Shown here: in pieces, positions 51,184 through 59,793 of the stretch | Numbering within the stretch: position 1 is the first letter of the stretch | Layout of the letters: every line of letters begins with the position of its first letter | Source: Pseudoduganella lutea | GTDB lineage: Bacteria; Pseudomonadota; Gammaproteobacteria; Burkholderiales; Burkholderiaceae_D | Assembly (NCBI RefSeq): GCF_004209755.1 | Contig: NZ_CP035913.1 | Coordinates: 5,270,001 to 5,334,000, forward strand | DNA: 64,000 bases | Direction of reading: 5' to 3' | The notes under the pieces: model-generated | The model's database searches: none | Told to the model about the DNA's origin: nothing | Seen by the model: the letters and a program-made list of their open reading frames with translations, nothing else | Position numbers and translations under genes: made by a program

Positions 51184-52560
51184 TTAGGGCTGTGCCTTCC
51201 TCGGCCCGTAGTGATACGTCTTCACCTTGTCGGTAATGACCACGTCCGGGTTGTTCAGCAGCTTGATCATCTCGAACCCGGCCAGCAGCACGGGCCCGTA
51301 GCCGGCCATCGCATTGATGCTGGTGGGCCGGTTGTAGTAGTACACGTGGTCGCTGGCGAACGTGGTGGCCGTCACCCCGTCCACCACGCTGCCGTCCGGC
51401 TTGATGCGCGCCGAGATGCCGGCCCATCCCGCCTGGGCGATGGAGCCATAGGTGGTGGGGCTGATCCAGCCCTGGTTGATCGCATGCGCCAGCGCGTAGA
51501 CGAACATCGCCGTGCCCGAAGTCTCCAGGTAGGAGTCGTGCCGGTCCAGCATCTGGTGCCACATGCCTTCGCCGGACTGCTGCTTGGCGATGCCGCGCAG
51601 CGCGCGCCGGTGCTGCGCCAGCACCTTTTCGTAGCCGGGGTGGCTCTTCGGCAGCACGTCGAGCAGGTCGGACATGGCCAGCACCGCCCAGCCGTTGGCG
51701 CGGCCCCAGTAGAACTCGGGCGCATCGGGATTGTTCTGGTTCCAGCCATGCGTGTACAGGCCGATCTGCTTGTCGAACAGGTATTTCGAGATGCCGAGAA
51801 CGTTCTTCACGGCGTCATCGTAGTAGCGCTTTTCTCCCGTCATGCGGCCCATCTCGGCCAGCGCGGGAATGCTCATGTACATGTCGTCCGCCCACACGGA
51901 CCACGCCTGTGGGCGGTTGCGTGCCAGCGTGCCATCCTTCAGCCGCACCTGCTTGTTGTGCACCCAGTCTGCAAGGGTGGCGATGACGGGCGACATGTCC
52001 GGCCCGATCTTTTCCAGCCGCGCGCGCACCAGCGCCGCGCACATCGAGCCCGAATCGTCGAGCGCATGGGGTTTTACCCAGCGCGCAAAGCTGTTCGCGC
52101 GGCCCAGCTTGAACTGCTTTTCCTGTTCCGTGAAATAGCCAAGGCGCTGGTAGAAGAAGTCGAGGTGGCGTTCCGTCATCGCCGTCCACTTCGGATCGCC
52201 CGTCACGCGGCGGCCCAGCATCAGGCCCGCGTGCATCACGCCCATCTCGTAGTTCATGATGCCGAAATCGTTCGGCGACGGTTCCACGACCGCGCCGGTG
52301 ACCGGCGCGCTGAAATCGGTGACCGGCTGGCCCGTGGCCTTGTCGACGATGCGGCTCGGCGTGGCGCGGTCGATGAAGCCGCGCACGACATCGAGCTGCG
52401 CGGTGATCTCGGCCACCACGGGCAGCTTGTACGGCACCGGGTAGGTGCCTTCCAGCGGATCGTTGAGGTTCTTGTTGTCCGGATTGCGGTACGGGCCCGC
52501 GGCGTGCGCGGTCGTTGCCGCCAGCGCGGCCAGCAGGATGCACAGCGTCAGCTTCTTCAT
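51184..52560 (-). CDS. Unsaturated rhamnogalacturonyl hydrolase, GH105
   Basis: A 458-residue exported enzyme (signal about residues 1-20) of the GH88/GH105 alpha/alpha-barrel type. It removes the unsaturated galacturonate left at chain ends by pectin or rhamnogalacturonan lyases. Characteristic segments are WADDMYMSIPALAEMGR, with the catalytic Asp, FYWGRANGWAVLAMSDLLD and YLETSGTAMFVYALAHAI. It overlaps the GH43 gene by 4 nt. No lyase is seen in the window, so the substrate may come from enzymes encoded elsewhere or by other organisms. Confidence 0.93.
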   Translation of the reverse strand: MKKLTLCILLAALAATTAHAAGPYRNPDNKNLNDPLEGTYPVPYKLPVVAEITAQLDVVRGFIDRATPSRIVDKATGQPVTDFSAPVTGAVVEPSPNDFGIMNYEMGVMHAGLMLGRRVTGDPKWTAMTERHLDFFYQRLGYFTEQEKQFKLGRANSFARWVKPHALDDSGSMCAALVRARLEKIGPDMSPVIATLADWVHNKQVRLKDGTLARNRPQAWSVWADDMYMSIPALAEMGRMTGEKRYYDDAVKNVLGISKYLFDKQIGLYTHGWNQNNPDAPEFYWGRANGWAVLAMSDLLDVLPKSHPGYEKVLAQHRRALRGIAKQQSGEGMWHQMLDRHDSYLETSGTAMFVYALAHAINQGWISPTTYGSIAQAGWAGISARIKPDGSVVDGVTATTFASDHVYYYNRPTSINAMAGYGPVLLAGFEMIKLLNNPDVVITDKVKTYHYGPRKAQP

Positions 52561-54167
52561 TTGCTCACCCGGAAGTAGTCGGCATCGAGCCAGGCGCCGG
52601 AAGGCGCCAGCGCATCGCTGGCGCTGTAGAAGCCCATTTGCGCGCCCACCCAGTGGCCCTTCGTGGCGGCGAAGGGCGCCCCCGCGTCGACGAACCGCTT
52701 GCCATCCACGCTGTACTGGAACCGGGCATTGGCGCCTTCGGCGATCGTCATGCGCAGCGTCAGCGCGGCCGGCGCTTTCGGCAGCAAAACGGTGGCGCTT
52801 TCCGTGCAGCGCGGCTTGAACGGCGTGCACGTGGTGTACACGAGTTGCAGGTCCTTCCCGCGCTGGTGCAGGCCCAGCGCCGCGTAGCTCTGGCCATTCA
52901 GGATCAGCCCCGCGCGGTCGCCATCCTTCGCGCCGCGCAGTTCGATACGCGTCTCGGCGGTGAACGTCGTGGCGGGCAATTTCTGGGTGAGGATGTTCGG
53001 CGCGGCGCGCACGAATTCCTTCGATGCCGGCACCGCCTGCACGGGCAGGCGCAGGTGGCCGGAACGGGCGGCCAGCGAATACCAGCCATCGCGTGGGTTG
53101 GCGTTCCACTGCCACTGCAGGCCCAGCGCCTTGCCGTCGAATTCGTCGGTGGTGGTCGGAACGGAGACAGGCTGGCCCGCCACCGGCTTGTCGTACGTGG
53201 CGACCGGGTTGCCCACGCCGGGCTTCGGCCCCTGCTTGCCGATGACCGGCCAGCCGTCCTGCCACGCCATCGGCTGCAGATGCACCACGCGGCCGTAGGC
53301 CTTGCGATCCTGAAAGTGCAGGAACCAGTCCTTGCCATCCTGGGCGCGCACCCAGGCGCCCTGGTGCGGGCCGTTGACGGGCGTGTCGCCCTGTTCCATC
53401 ACGATGCGGTCTTCATAAGGCCCGTCGATGGTGCGCGCACGGAAGACGGACTGCCAACCGTGCTCCACACCGCCGGCGGGCGCAAACACGTAGTAATAGC
53501 CTTCGTGCTTGTAGAACTTCGGGCCCTCCAGCGTGCGGTAACCCGGCAGCTTGTCGCCGTCGACGATGACCTTGCCTTCGCTGTCGAGCAGGCGGCTGCC
53601 GTCCGGCGCCATGCTGCGCAAGGTCAGCCGGTTGTTGATGCCCGCGCGGCTCTTCGCCCACGCATGCACCAGCCAGGCCTTGCCATCGTCGTCCCACAGT
53701 GGCGACGGATCGATGATGCCCTTGCCCGGCAACAGCAGGTGCGGTTCGCTCCACGGGCCCTTGAAATCCGTGGCCGTCGTCACGTACACGCCATGGTCCG
53801 GATCGGGATAGAAGATCCAGAACTTGCCGTCGTGGTGGCGCAGGCAGGGCGCCCACACGCCACCACCGTGGCGCGGCGTCGAGAAGTGCGCGACCGGCAC
53901 CTGTTTCGGCAGGGCGTGGCCCACCAGCTGCCAGTTCACCATGTCCTTCGATTGCAGCAGCGGCAGGCCCGGCGCGCTGTTGAAGCTCGACGACGTCATG
54001 TAGAACGTGTCGCCGACGCGCACCGCATCCGGGTCCGAATAGTCGGCATCGAGCACCGGGTTCTGGTACTTGCCGTTGCCGAGATCCGGTACCCACGCCT
54101 CGGCGGCATGGCCGGAGAGGGCAAGGAGAAGGAAAGGAACGGCGCGCAGCGTGGTGGTCATCTTCAT
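52557..54167 (-). CDS. Glycoside hydrolase family 43 enzyme
   Basis: A 536-residue exported enzyme. A five-bladed propeller (residues about 30-320) carries the GH43 triad: Asp in DADYSDPDAVRVGD, Asp in GIIDPSPLWDDDG and Glu in TLEGPKFYKHEGYYY. A C-terminal beta-sandwich (about 345-535; DEFDGKALGLQWQWN) is of the concanavalin-like type seen in beta-xylosidase and alpha-arabinofuranosidase subfamilies. In this locus an arabinan or galactan side-chain activity is the best guess; the exact specificity is not readable. It sits 8 nt after the TonB receptor gene and overlaps the GH105 gene. Confidence 0.92.
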   Translation of the reverse strand: MKMTTTLRAVPFLLLALSGHAAEAWVPDLGNGKYQNPVLDADYSDPDAVRVGDTFYMTSSSFNSAPGLPLLQSKDMVNWQLVGHALPKQVPVAHFSTPRHGGGVWAPCLRHHDGKFWIFYPDPDHGVYVTTATDFKGPWSEPHLLLPGKGIIDPSPLWDDDGKAWLVHAWAKSRAGINNRLTLRSMAPDGSRLLDSEGKVIVDGDKLPGYRTLEGPKFYKHEGYYYVFAPAGGVEHGWQSVFRARTIDGPYEDRIVMEQGDTPVNGPHQGAWVRAQDGKDWFLHFQDRKAYGRVVHLQPMAWQDGWPVIGKQGPKPGVGNPVATYDKPVAGQPVSVPTTTDEFDGKALGLQWQWNANPRDGWYSLAARSGHLRLPVQAVPASKEFVRAAPNILTQKLPATTFTAETRIELRGAKDGDRAGLILNGQSYAALGLHQRGKDLQLVYTTCTPFKPRCTESATVLLPKAPAALTLRMTIAEGANARFQYSVDGKRFVDAGAPFAATKGHWVGAQMGFYSASDALAPSGAWLDADYFRVSK

Positions 54168-54175
54168 GGCATGCC

Positions 54176-57022
54176 TCAGAAGGTGTAGTTGACGCGCACG
54201 TTCCACGCGCGGCCGATCGGCTTCGACACGTTCTGCGCGAACACCACGCGCGAACCGATGCGCTGGTTCGACAGCGGCGGGTCTTCGTCGAGCAGGTTGT
54301 TGACGCCCAGCGTGAGCTTCAGCTTGTCCGACACATTCCAGTTCGTGGCCAGGTTGTACAGCGTGTAATGGTCGATCTGGTTGAAGTAGGGCTGGCCCGG
54401 CTTCTGGTTCGGCTGCGCGTTCGTGTCTTCGTAGTGCGACGTGTAGGCCTGCGTCAGCTGCGCGCCGAACTTCTTGTAGTTCCACGACACGCGCAAGTTG
54501 TGCTTCCAGCGGTACACATAGGTATTGGCCGACGTGGACCCGGTGGCCAGCGCGCCCGGCCTGCCCACGCTGTCGACCCATTCGCCGCCTTCGTCGTTCT
54601 GGCCTTCGTAGCGGTCGACATAGGTGCCGTCGAGGCCCACGCCGAACTTGCCCCACTGCGTGGTGGGCCAGGTGTAGCTCACGGCGGTATCGATGCCGCG
54701 CGTGCGCAGGCCGCCCATGTTCAGGCGCGTCTTGACGATGTAGTCCAGCGTGCCGTCGGCGTTGCGCACGAACAGGTCCTGGTACTGGCCCAGGTTGTCG
54801 AAGATGGAATCCTCGGTGATCTGCGCGATCGTGCCTTTCATCTTGATCGACCACCAGTCGAACGACACGGAGAGGTTCTTCACGGGCGAGAGCACGATGC
54901 CGGCGGTGAGGGTGCGGGCTTTTTCCGGCTCCAGGTCGGGGTTGGCGCCCTGCAGCGTGACCAGGTTGGTGTTGCACACGCGTGCCGGGTCGAGGTTCAG
55001 GCCCGCATAGCGCGGATCGGTGGTGAGGCTGCCGGTGCCGGGCACGGAAGGCGTGGCGCTCGGGCACAGCAGCGGGTCATCCCACTTGCCGGTCGAGGGC
55101 GTGCGCGTTTGCGGGGTGCCGTACAGTTCCGGCAGCGTGGGCGCTCGGAAGCCCGTGCTCGCGGTACCGCGCAGCAGCACGGTCTGCGCGGGCTGCCAGC
55201 GCACGCTCAGCTTCGGGTTGACGGTGTTGCCGAAATCGCTGAAGTGGTCGGCGCGCACCGCACCCGTCAGCGTCAGCTCTTTCGTCACCGGGGCATCCGC
55301 TTCCAGGTACAGCGCGGTGACCTTGCGCTCGCCGCGCGGGTAGGAATTCGGCGTGCCGGACACCTTGTAGGTGACCTCGTTGGCCACCGGGTCGGTGGCA
55401 TCGCGATAGGTTTCGCGGTGCCAGTCGCCGCCGATCGCCAGCGTCAGCGGGCCGCCCGGCAGGTCCAGCAGCGGGCGGGCGATGTTGAAGTCGGTACCCA
55501 CGTAGCCCACGCGCGCAACGCGGTAGGTCAGGCCGTCGCGGCGGATGCTGTCCAGGTATTCGGCGCCTGCGGCGTCCTGCGCGCCGAACGGGTTCAGCGT
55601 GCCGTTTGTTACGCCCTCGTAGATGCCATCGGTCGCGAAGAAGCCGCTGATCCAGCCCACGGCGCGCTTGCTCTCGGCGGCGGTCACGCCCACGCGGTAA
55701 TCCCATCCCATGAATTCGCCCTGGTCGGCGATCACCAGGCGGCGCGTGTTCTGGCGGTCATCCGTCCTGGCGGGACCCGCTTCGTCCATGCTCCAGGTCA
55801 GCGCCAGGTCCTGGTTCGTGACGCCGGCAACGCCCGGCACGCCGCCGCTGCCACCCGGATACCACTTCGAGGATGGCGTGATGAACAGCGGCTTGCGCAC
55901 GCCGGGGTTGTACTTGTCGTAGTCCGTCTGGGCGCCGAAGACCTGCGGCGGATTCATCGCCTTGATGAACGATTCCGTGGCCAGCAGCTCCACCGTCAGC
56001 AGGCTGTCGCCATGGTGGCGCAGCGAGGCGCGCGTGAACAGCGAAGCCTGCATGTTATCGGGCAGCAGCTGCGGGTACAGGTCCGGGTCCAGGATGCAGG
56101 TGCCCACGCCGGCGCCGGTCGCCTTGGACGAAGGAATCGTGTACTGCGCGCCGCCGTACGGGGCAGCGCAGCCGTTGGCGAAATACGGGTTGCCGGTGCG
56201 CGTGGTGGGCTTGCCGTTCTGGTAGACGGTAAAGTTGGCCGGCGCCGACGACGACCCGGCCACGGCGGACGTGAACGGATTGCCGCCCAGCTGGGCGATC
56301 AGGTTTGGATCGCTGATATTGGGGCGGTCGCTCTGCGCCAGGCGGGCGCGCTGCTGGAAGTCCAGGGCTGCATAGACGTTCCAGCCCTGTTCGGCCAGGT
56401 CGCCGATGCCGCTGACGATGCTCACGCGCTGCTGGTCGCCGCCGCCATGGCGCTCCGGTTGCACCCAGCCGCCCGTGACGGTGGTGCCATTGTGCGTGCG
56501 CTTCGTGATGAAGTTCACGACGCCGGCGATCGCATCGGTGCCGTAGATCGACGAGGCGCCGTCGCGCAGCACTTCGACGCGCTCCACGGCGCTCATCGGC
56601 ACCACGTCGACGTTGACGGAGCTGGCACCGACTGCTTCGTTCGGCAGGCGCCGGCCATTGAGCAGCACCAGCGTGCGGTTCGTGTTCAGGCCGCGCATAT
56701 TGATCATCGTGCCGCCGCCACCGCCGCCGACCGGTTCATTGGTGGAGCCGACCGTCAGCGACGTGGCCACCTCGGACATCGTGGTCAAGCCGCGCGCCAC
56801 CAGCTCTTCGGACTTCAGCGTGGTGAGGGGCAGGGCGTTTTCGGTCGCCAGCTGGCGGATCGAGGAACCGGTCACTTCCACGCGCAGCATGGGCGAGTCT
56901 GCTTGAGGCGTGGCTTGTTGCGCGGCTTGTTGCGCGATTTGCTGGGCGGATGCCGTTTGCGTGAGCGTGACAATGGCAAGGGCGATCGCGGACAACGCGA
57001 TCCGCTGGGGAATACGGTGCAT
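54176..57022 (-). CDS. TonB-dependent receptor of the pectin locus
   Basis: A 948-residue outer-membrane receptor. A signal peptide and a Gln/Ala-rich linker precede the plug (RVEVTGSSIRQLATENALPL, INMRGLNTNRTLVLLNGRRL, VERVEVLRDGASSIYGTDAI). A large barrel ending in VRVNYTF follows. The size and plug type match receptors for oligosaccharides in Oxalobacteraceae, Xanthomonas and Caulobacter, so import of pectin oligomers is likely. AGGAG supports the ATG at 57022. It heads the operon receptor-GH43-GH105-CE12. Operator-like inverted repeats lie 41-71 nt upstream. Confidence 0.94.
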   Translation of the reverse strand: MHRIPQRIALSAIALAIVTLTQTASAQQIAQQAAQQATPQADSPMLRVEVTGSSIRQLATENALPLTTLKSEELVARGLTTMSEVATSLTVGSTNEPVGGGGGGTMINMRGLNTNRTLVLLNGRRLPNEAVGASSVNVDVVPMSAVERVEVLRDGASSIYGTDAIAGVVNFITKRTHNGTTVTGGWVQPERHGGGDQQRVSIVSGIGDLAEQGWNVYAALDFQQRARLAQSDRPNISDPNLIAQLGGNPFTSAVAGSSSAPANFTVYQNGKPTTRTGNPYFANGCAAPYGGAQYTIPSSKATGAGVGTCILDPDLYPQLLPDNMQASLFTRASLRHHGDSLLTVELLATESFIKAMNPPQVFGAQTDYDKYNPGVRKPLFITPSSKWYPGGSGGVPGVAGVTNQDLALTWSMDEAGPARTDDRQNTRRLVIADQGEFMGWDYRVGVTAAESKRAVGWISGFFATDGIYEGVTNGTLNPFGAQDAAGAEYLDSIRRDGLTYRVARVGYVGTDFNIARPLLDLPGGPLTLAIGGDWHRETYRDATDPVANEVTYKVSGTPNSYPRGERKVTALYLEADAPVTKELTLTGAVRADHFSDFGNTVNPKLSVRWQPAQTVLLRGTASTGFRAPTLPELYGTPQTRTPSTGKWDDPLLCPSATPSVPGTGSLTTDPRYAGLNLDPARVCNTNLVTLQGANPDLEPEKARTLTAGIVLSPVKNLSVSFDWWSIKMKGTIAQITEDSIFDNLGQYQDLFVRNADGTLDYIVKTRLNMGGLRTRGIDTAVSYTWPTTQWGKFGVGLDGTYVDRYEGQNDEGGEWVDSVGRPGALATGSTSANTYVYRWKHNLRVSWNYKKFGAQLTQAYTSHYEDTNAQPNQKPGQPYFNQIDHYTLYNLATNWNVSDKLKLTLGVNNLLDEDPPLSNQRIGSRVVFAQNVSKPIGRAWNVRVNYTF

Positions 57023-57062
57023 CTGGTCTCCTGTTCGTTCTTTGACGGTGCTGGTTGCACGG

Positions 57063-57093
57063 TGGTCAGGCCGCTGAGTATTTGGCCTGACCA
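57063..57093. promoter_or_regulatory. Operator-like inverted repeat pair, receptor side
   Basis: GGTCAGGCC (57064-57072) and GGCCTGACC (57084-57092) are perfect 9-nt arms with an 11-nt spacer, just upstream of the receptor operon. Each arm lies in an 11-nt unit of the TGGTCAGGCCA type, itself nearly palindromic and similar to operators of FadR-type GntR regulators. The regulator is not identified. Confidence 0.65.
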
Positions 57094-57217
57094 ACCTTTT
57101 TTTAGGATGTCTTAAAATGCATGTTTACGCAAACAGTTTTCTACCGGAGTGCGTTAGGAAATTTACTTTTCGCTCTGTGATGCCCCGGTAGCGCAATCAT
57201 CCTGACGCTGGCGTTCA

Positions 57218-57248
57218 TGGCCTGACCTGTTGTAAAGTGGTCAGGCCA
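57218..57248. promoter_or_regulatory. Operator-like inverted repeat pair, pectinesterase side
   Basis: GGCCTGACC (57219-57227) and GGTCAGGCC (57239-57247) repeat the same 9-nt arms with the same 11-nt spacer, in mirrored order, 78 nt before the pectinesterase start. The two pairs thus flank the divergent promoter region symmetrically. Confidence 0.65.
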
Positions 57249-57256
57249 GAAGCATC

Positions 57257-57297
57257 GGTGTCTGACACCATTTCCGACGGAAATGGTGTCAGACACC
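57257..57297. repeat. Perfect 41-nt palindrome of the GGTGTC class
   Basis: Twenty-base arms beginning GGTGTCTGACACC are perfectly complementary around a single A. This is the same class as the repeats at 1.7 and 12.2 kb but fully symmetrical. It lies in the presumed leader of the pectinesterase mRNA, ending 28 nt before its start, and could fold into a strong hairpin. Confidence 0.8.
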
Positions 57298-57325
57298 GGT
57301 TTTCTTCACCAAGAACAGGAGACGG

Positions 57326-59677
57326 ATGATGGGTCCAAGGATTGCCGCATGCGCGGCCGTGATGGCGGTATCGATATCGGTCGCCGCGGCCGACCAGGTC
57401 GTGCGGATCGACGCCGGCGCGCCCGTGCGCACCGCCGGGTCGACGGCGGCCGATGCCTACGTCGAGGCGCGCTTCCGGCCCCTGGCCGGTGAGAAAGGCG
57501 ACGGCAAGCTGTACGTCGTCGGCCGCTACCAGGACGAGGGCAACTGGTATGGCGCGGGCCTGAGCTTCCAGTCCGCGGCGAAGCGCATGCAGGTGGAGAT
57601 CGTGCGCATGCACGGCGGGCAGCTGACGCGGTTGAAAGGTTTTGGACGCGCCGCCGCCGCCGATGGCCGGTTCCATACCGTGCGGCTCGAGATGGCCGGC
57701 AGCACGCTGGTCGTCTACCTGGACGGCGAGCGCGTCACCAACGTCACCGATACGGCATTGCCGCAGGGTGGCCGCACCGGCGTGGTCGCGAGCGGCACCG
57801 CGTTCGAAGCAAGCATCCCGGTCACCGGCGACCCGGCGCAAAAGCCGGCGCGCCTGGCACTGGCCAGGGCACCACAACTGGCGCAGCTGACGCTGGGCGA
57901 CGGCCCCGCGCGGTTCGAGGCCAGCGCGCTGGGCAGCTACCGCCAGGCCGGCGATCCCGCTGTCGCTGCTTCTCCTTCCACCACACCGGCCGGCAAGCCC
58001 GGCACCTTCCTCACCACGGCCAGCCCGCCGACCGCCACCGCGTTCGGCGCCATGCCCTTCCGCTTTACCGCCACGGCCGCGAACCCGGCCCTGGTGCGCG
58101 CGGAGGCGGGCGATGGTTTCGTCACGCTGACATCGCTGGCGCCGGGCGCGACGACGGTGACGCTGGCCAGCCTGGACGACCCGAACGTGCAAACGGTTTT
58201 CGACGTGCGGATCACGCAGCGCAAGGTGCCGTCGGCCGCCGCTTATGCACTCGGCGGCGCGGTCGCTCCGGCCATCGGCGAGCGCAACGTGCCGTACGAT
58301 ACGCCGCTGCGCCTGCGCTTCGACGCGATGCCCACGCTGGGCACGACCGGCGCGATCCGCATCCACCGGAAGCGCGACGGCGCGCCCGTCGACACGATTC
58401 ACGCCAGCGGTGAATACGACCAGCTGGGCTATGCGGGCCAGGCATACCGCCGCGCGGTGCGGCTGCAGCCGATCGCCATCGAAGGCCGCAATGCCGTTAT
58501 CCACCTGCATAGCGCGAGGCTGCAGCCCGATGAGGAATACGTCGTCACCATCGACGACGGCGTCTTTACGGGCAGCTTCAATGGCCAGCCGTTCGCCGGC
58601 ATCGGCCCGCAGCAGGGCTGGACGTTCCGCACCCGCGCCGCCATCCCGCAGCGCAGGAATCTCGTGGTGGACGACGATGGTGCGGCCGACTTCCGCACGG
58701 TGCAGGGCGCCCTGAATCACGCCATGCAGCACGCGGCCCGCACGGCGCCCGTGACGGTGGACATCCGCAATGGCCGCTACCAGGAGCAGCTGTACCTGCG
58801 CGGCAGGGACAACGTGACCCTGCGCGGCCAGAGCCGCGACGGCGTGGTGATCGACGCGCTGAACGGCGATGGCCTGAACCCGGGTTCGGGCACGGCCCAG
58901 GATGCGCAATCGCCCGGCATCAACGGCGGCCGCGCGATCTTTCTCGTCGAGGATGCCGACATGCTCACGCTCGACACGCTGACGATCCGCAACAGCACGC
59001 TACGCAATGCGCCCAACGGCGGCCAGGCCGAAACCCTGTTCTTCAATAGCGAAGGCCGGCTGGTCGCGAAAAACGCCAGCTTCTTCAGCGAGCAGGACAC
59101 GATCCAGGTGCGCGGCTACGCTTGGTTTTTCCGCACCCTGATCGCCGGGAACGTGGACTTCATATGGGGGAACAACCGTGCCGCCCTGTTCGAGGACAGC
59201 GAGATCCGCACCGTGGGCGACAGCGCCAATTCAAGGAACGGCGGTTACCTGCTGCAGGCGCGCACGATGTCCGCCGGCGACAGGGGCTTCCTGTTCGTGA
59301 ACAGCCGGCTCACGCACGGCCCCGGCCCGACCGGCAACGACGTTCCCGCCGGCGCCACCTGGCTCGCGCGCAGTCCCGGTTACGCGGGCACGTGGGACCA
59401 CATCGCCTTCATCGATTGCCGCATGGGGGCGCACATCGCCCCCGGCGGCTGGGCCGGGCCGAATGTGAAGCAGCCGGTGCCGAATCCAGCTGTGGCCACG
59501 GCTACCGCCGGATGGCGGGAGTTTGGGTCGATGGATCTAAATGGCAAGCCGCTCGATGCGAGCGGGCGGGTGCATGGGCGGGTGTTCGGTGTGGAGGAGG
59601 CGAAGGCGGCATATGGCTCGCGGGCGGCGTTCTTTTCCGGATTCGATGGCGGGAAGGGGTGGACTCCGGTGCCGTGA
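57326..59677 (+). CDS. Secreted pectin methylesterase, CE8, with long N-terminal region
   Basis: A 783-residue exported enzyme that removes methyl groups from homogalacturonan. The CE8 right-handed beta-helix occupies about residues 440-783: VDDDGAADFRTVQGAL, GQAETLFFNS, FFSEQDTIQVRG (Asp591, acid/base), GNVDFIWGNNRA (Asp611, nucleophile), YLLQARTM and ATWLARSPGYAGTW. About 400 residues precede it. They contain a LamG-like beta-sandwich (40-165), a short Ig-like stretch and an SbsA/Big-like domain (about 315-430), likely for binding polysaccharide. AGGAG lies before two adjacent ATGs (57326, 57329); either may start. It is divergent from the receptor operon and shares its operator-like region. 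Confidence 0.92.
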   Translation: MMGPRIAACAAVMAVSISVAAADQVVRIDAGAPVRTAGSTAADAYVEARFRPLAGEKGDGKLYVVGRYQDEGNWYGAGLSFQSAAKRMQVEIVRMHGGQLTRLKGFGRAAAADGRFHTVRLEMAGSTLVVYLDGERVTNVTDTALPQGGRTGVVASGTAFEASIPVTGDPAQKPARLALARAPQLAQLTLGDGPARFEASALGSYRQAGDPAVAASPSTTPAGKPGTFLTTASPPTATAFGAMPFRFTATAANPALVRAEAGDGFVTLTSLAPGATTVTLASLDDPNVQTVFDVRITQRKVPSAAAYALGGAVAPAIGERNVPYDTPLRLRFDAMPTLGTTGAIRIHRKRDGAPVDTIHASGEYDQLGYAGQAYRRAVRLQPIAIEGRNAVIHLHSARLQPDEEYVVTIDDGVFTGSFNGQPFAGIGPQQGWTFRTRAAIPQRRNLVVDDDGAADFRTVQGALNHAMQHAARTAPVTVDIRNGRYQEQLYLRGRDNVTLRGQSRDGVVIDALNGDGLNPGSGTAQDAQSPGINGGRAIFLVEDADMLTLDTLTIRNSTLRNAPNGGQAETLFFNSEGRLVAKNASFFSEQDTIQVRGYAWFFRTLIAGNVDFIWGNNRAALFEDSEIRTVGDSANSRNGGYLLQARTMSAGDRGFLFVNSRLTHGPGPTGNDVPAGATWLARSPGYAGTWDHIAFIDCRMGAHIAPGGWAGPNVKQPVPNPAVATATAGWREFGSMDLNGKPLDASGRVHGRVFGVEEAKAAYGSRAAFFSGFDGGKGWTPVP

Positions 59678-59781
59678 CGGCATCTCCGGTCAAGACACGA
59701 CTTGGTACCAGATACGCGATCGGTTCCTTTGGGAAAGTGCCAGACAGTGGCCCGAATGCATTGCTCCGATATAAACGGGCC

Positions 59782-59787
59782 TATAAT
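59782..59787 (+). promoter_or_regulatory. Consensus -10 element directly before the GlxA-type regulator
   Basis: TATAAT ends 6 nt before the ATG at 59794, so transcription would be expected to begin at or next to that ATG and give a leaderless message. The -35 is weak (TTGCTC at 59761-59766, with a short 15-nt spacer). Confidence 0.45.
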
Positions 59788-59793
59788 ACGGCC

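Noticed and set aside
54368-57115. A 915-codon open frame opposite the pectin-locus TonB receptor
   Set aside because: Shadow of the receptor gene; low-complexity composition and no recognisable motifs.
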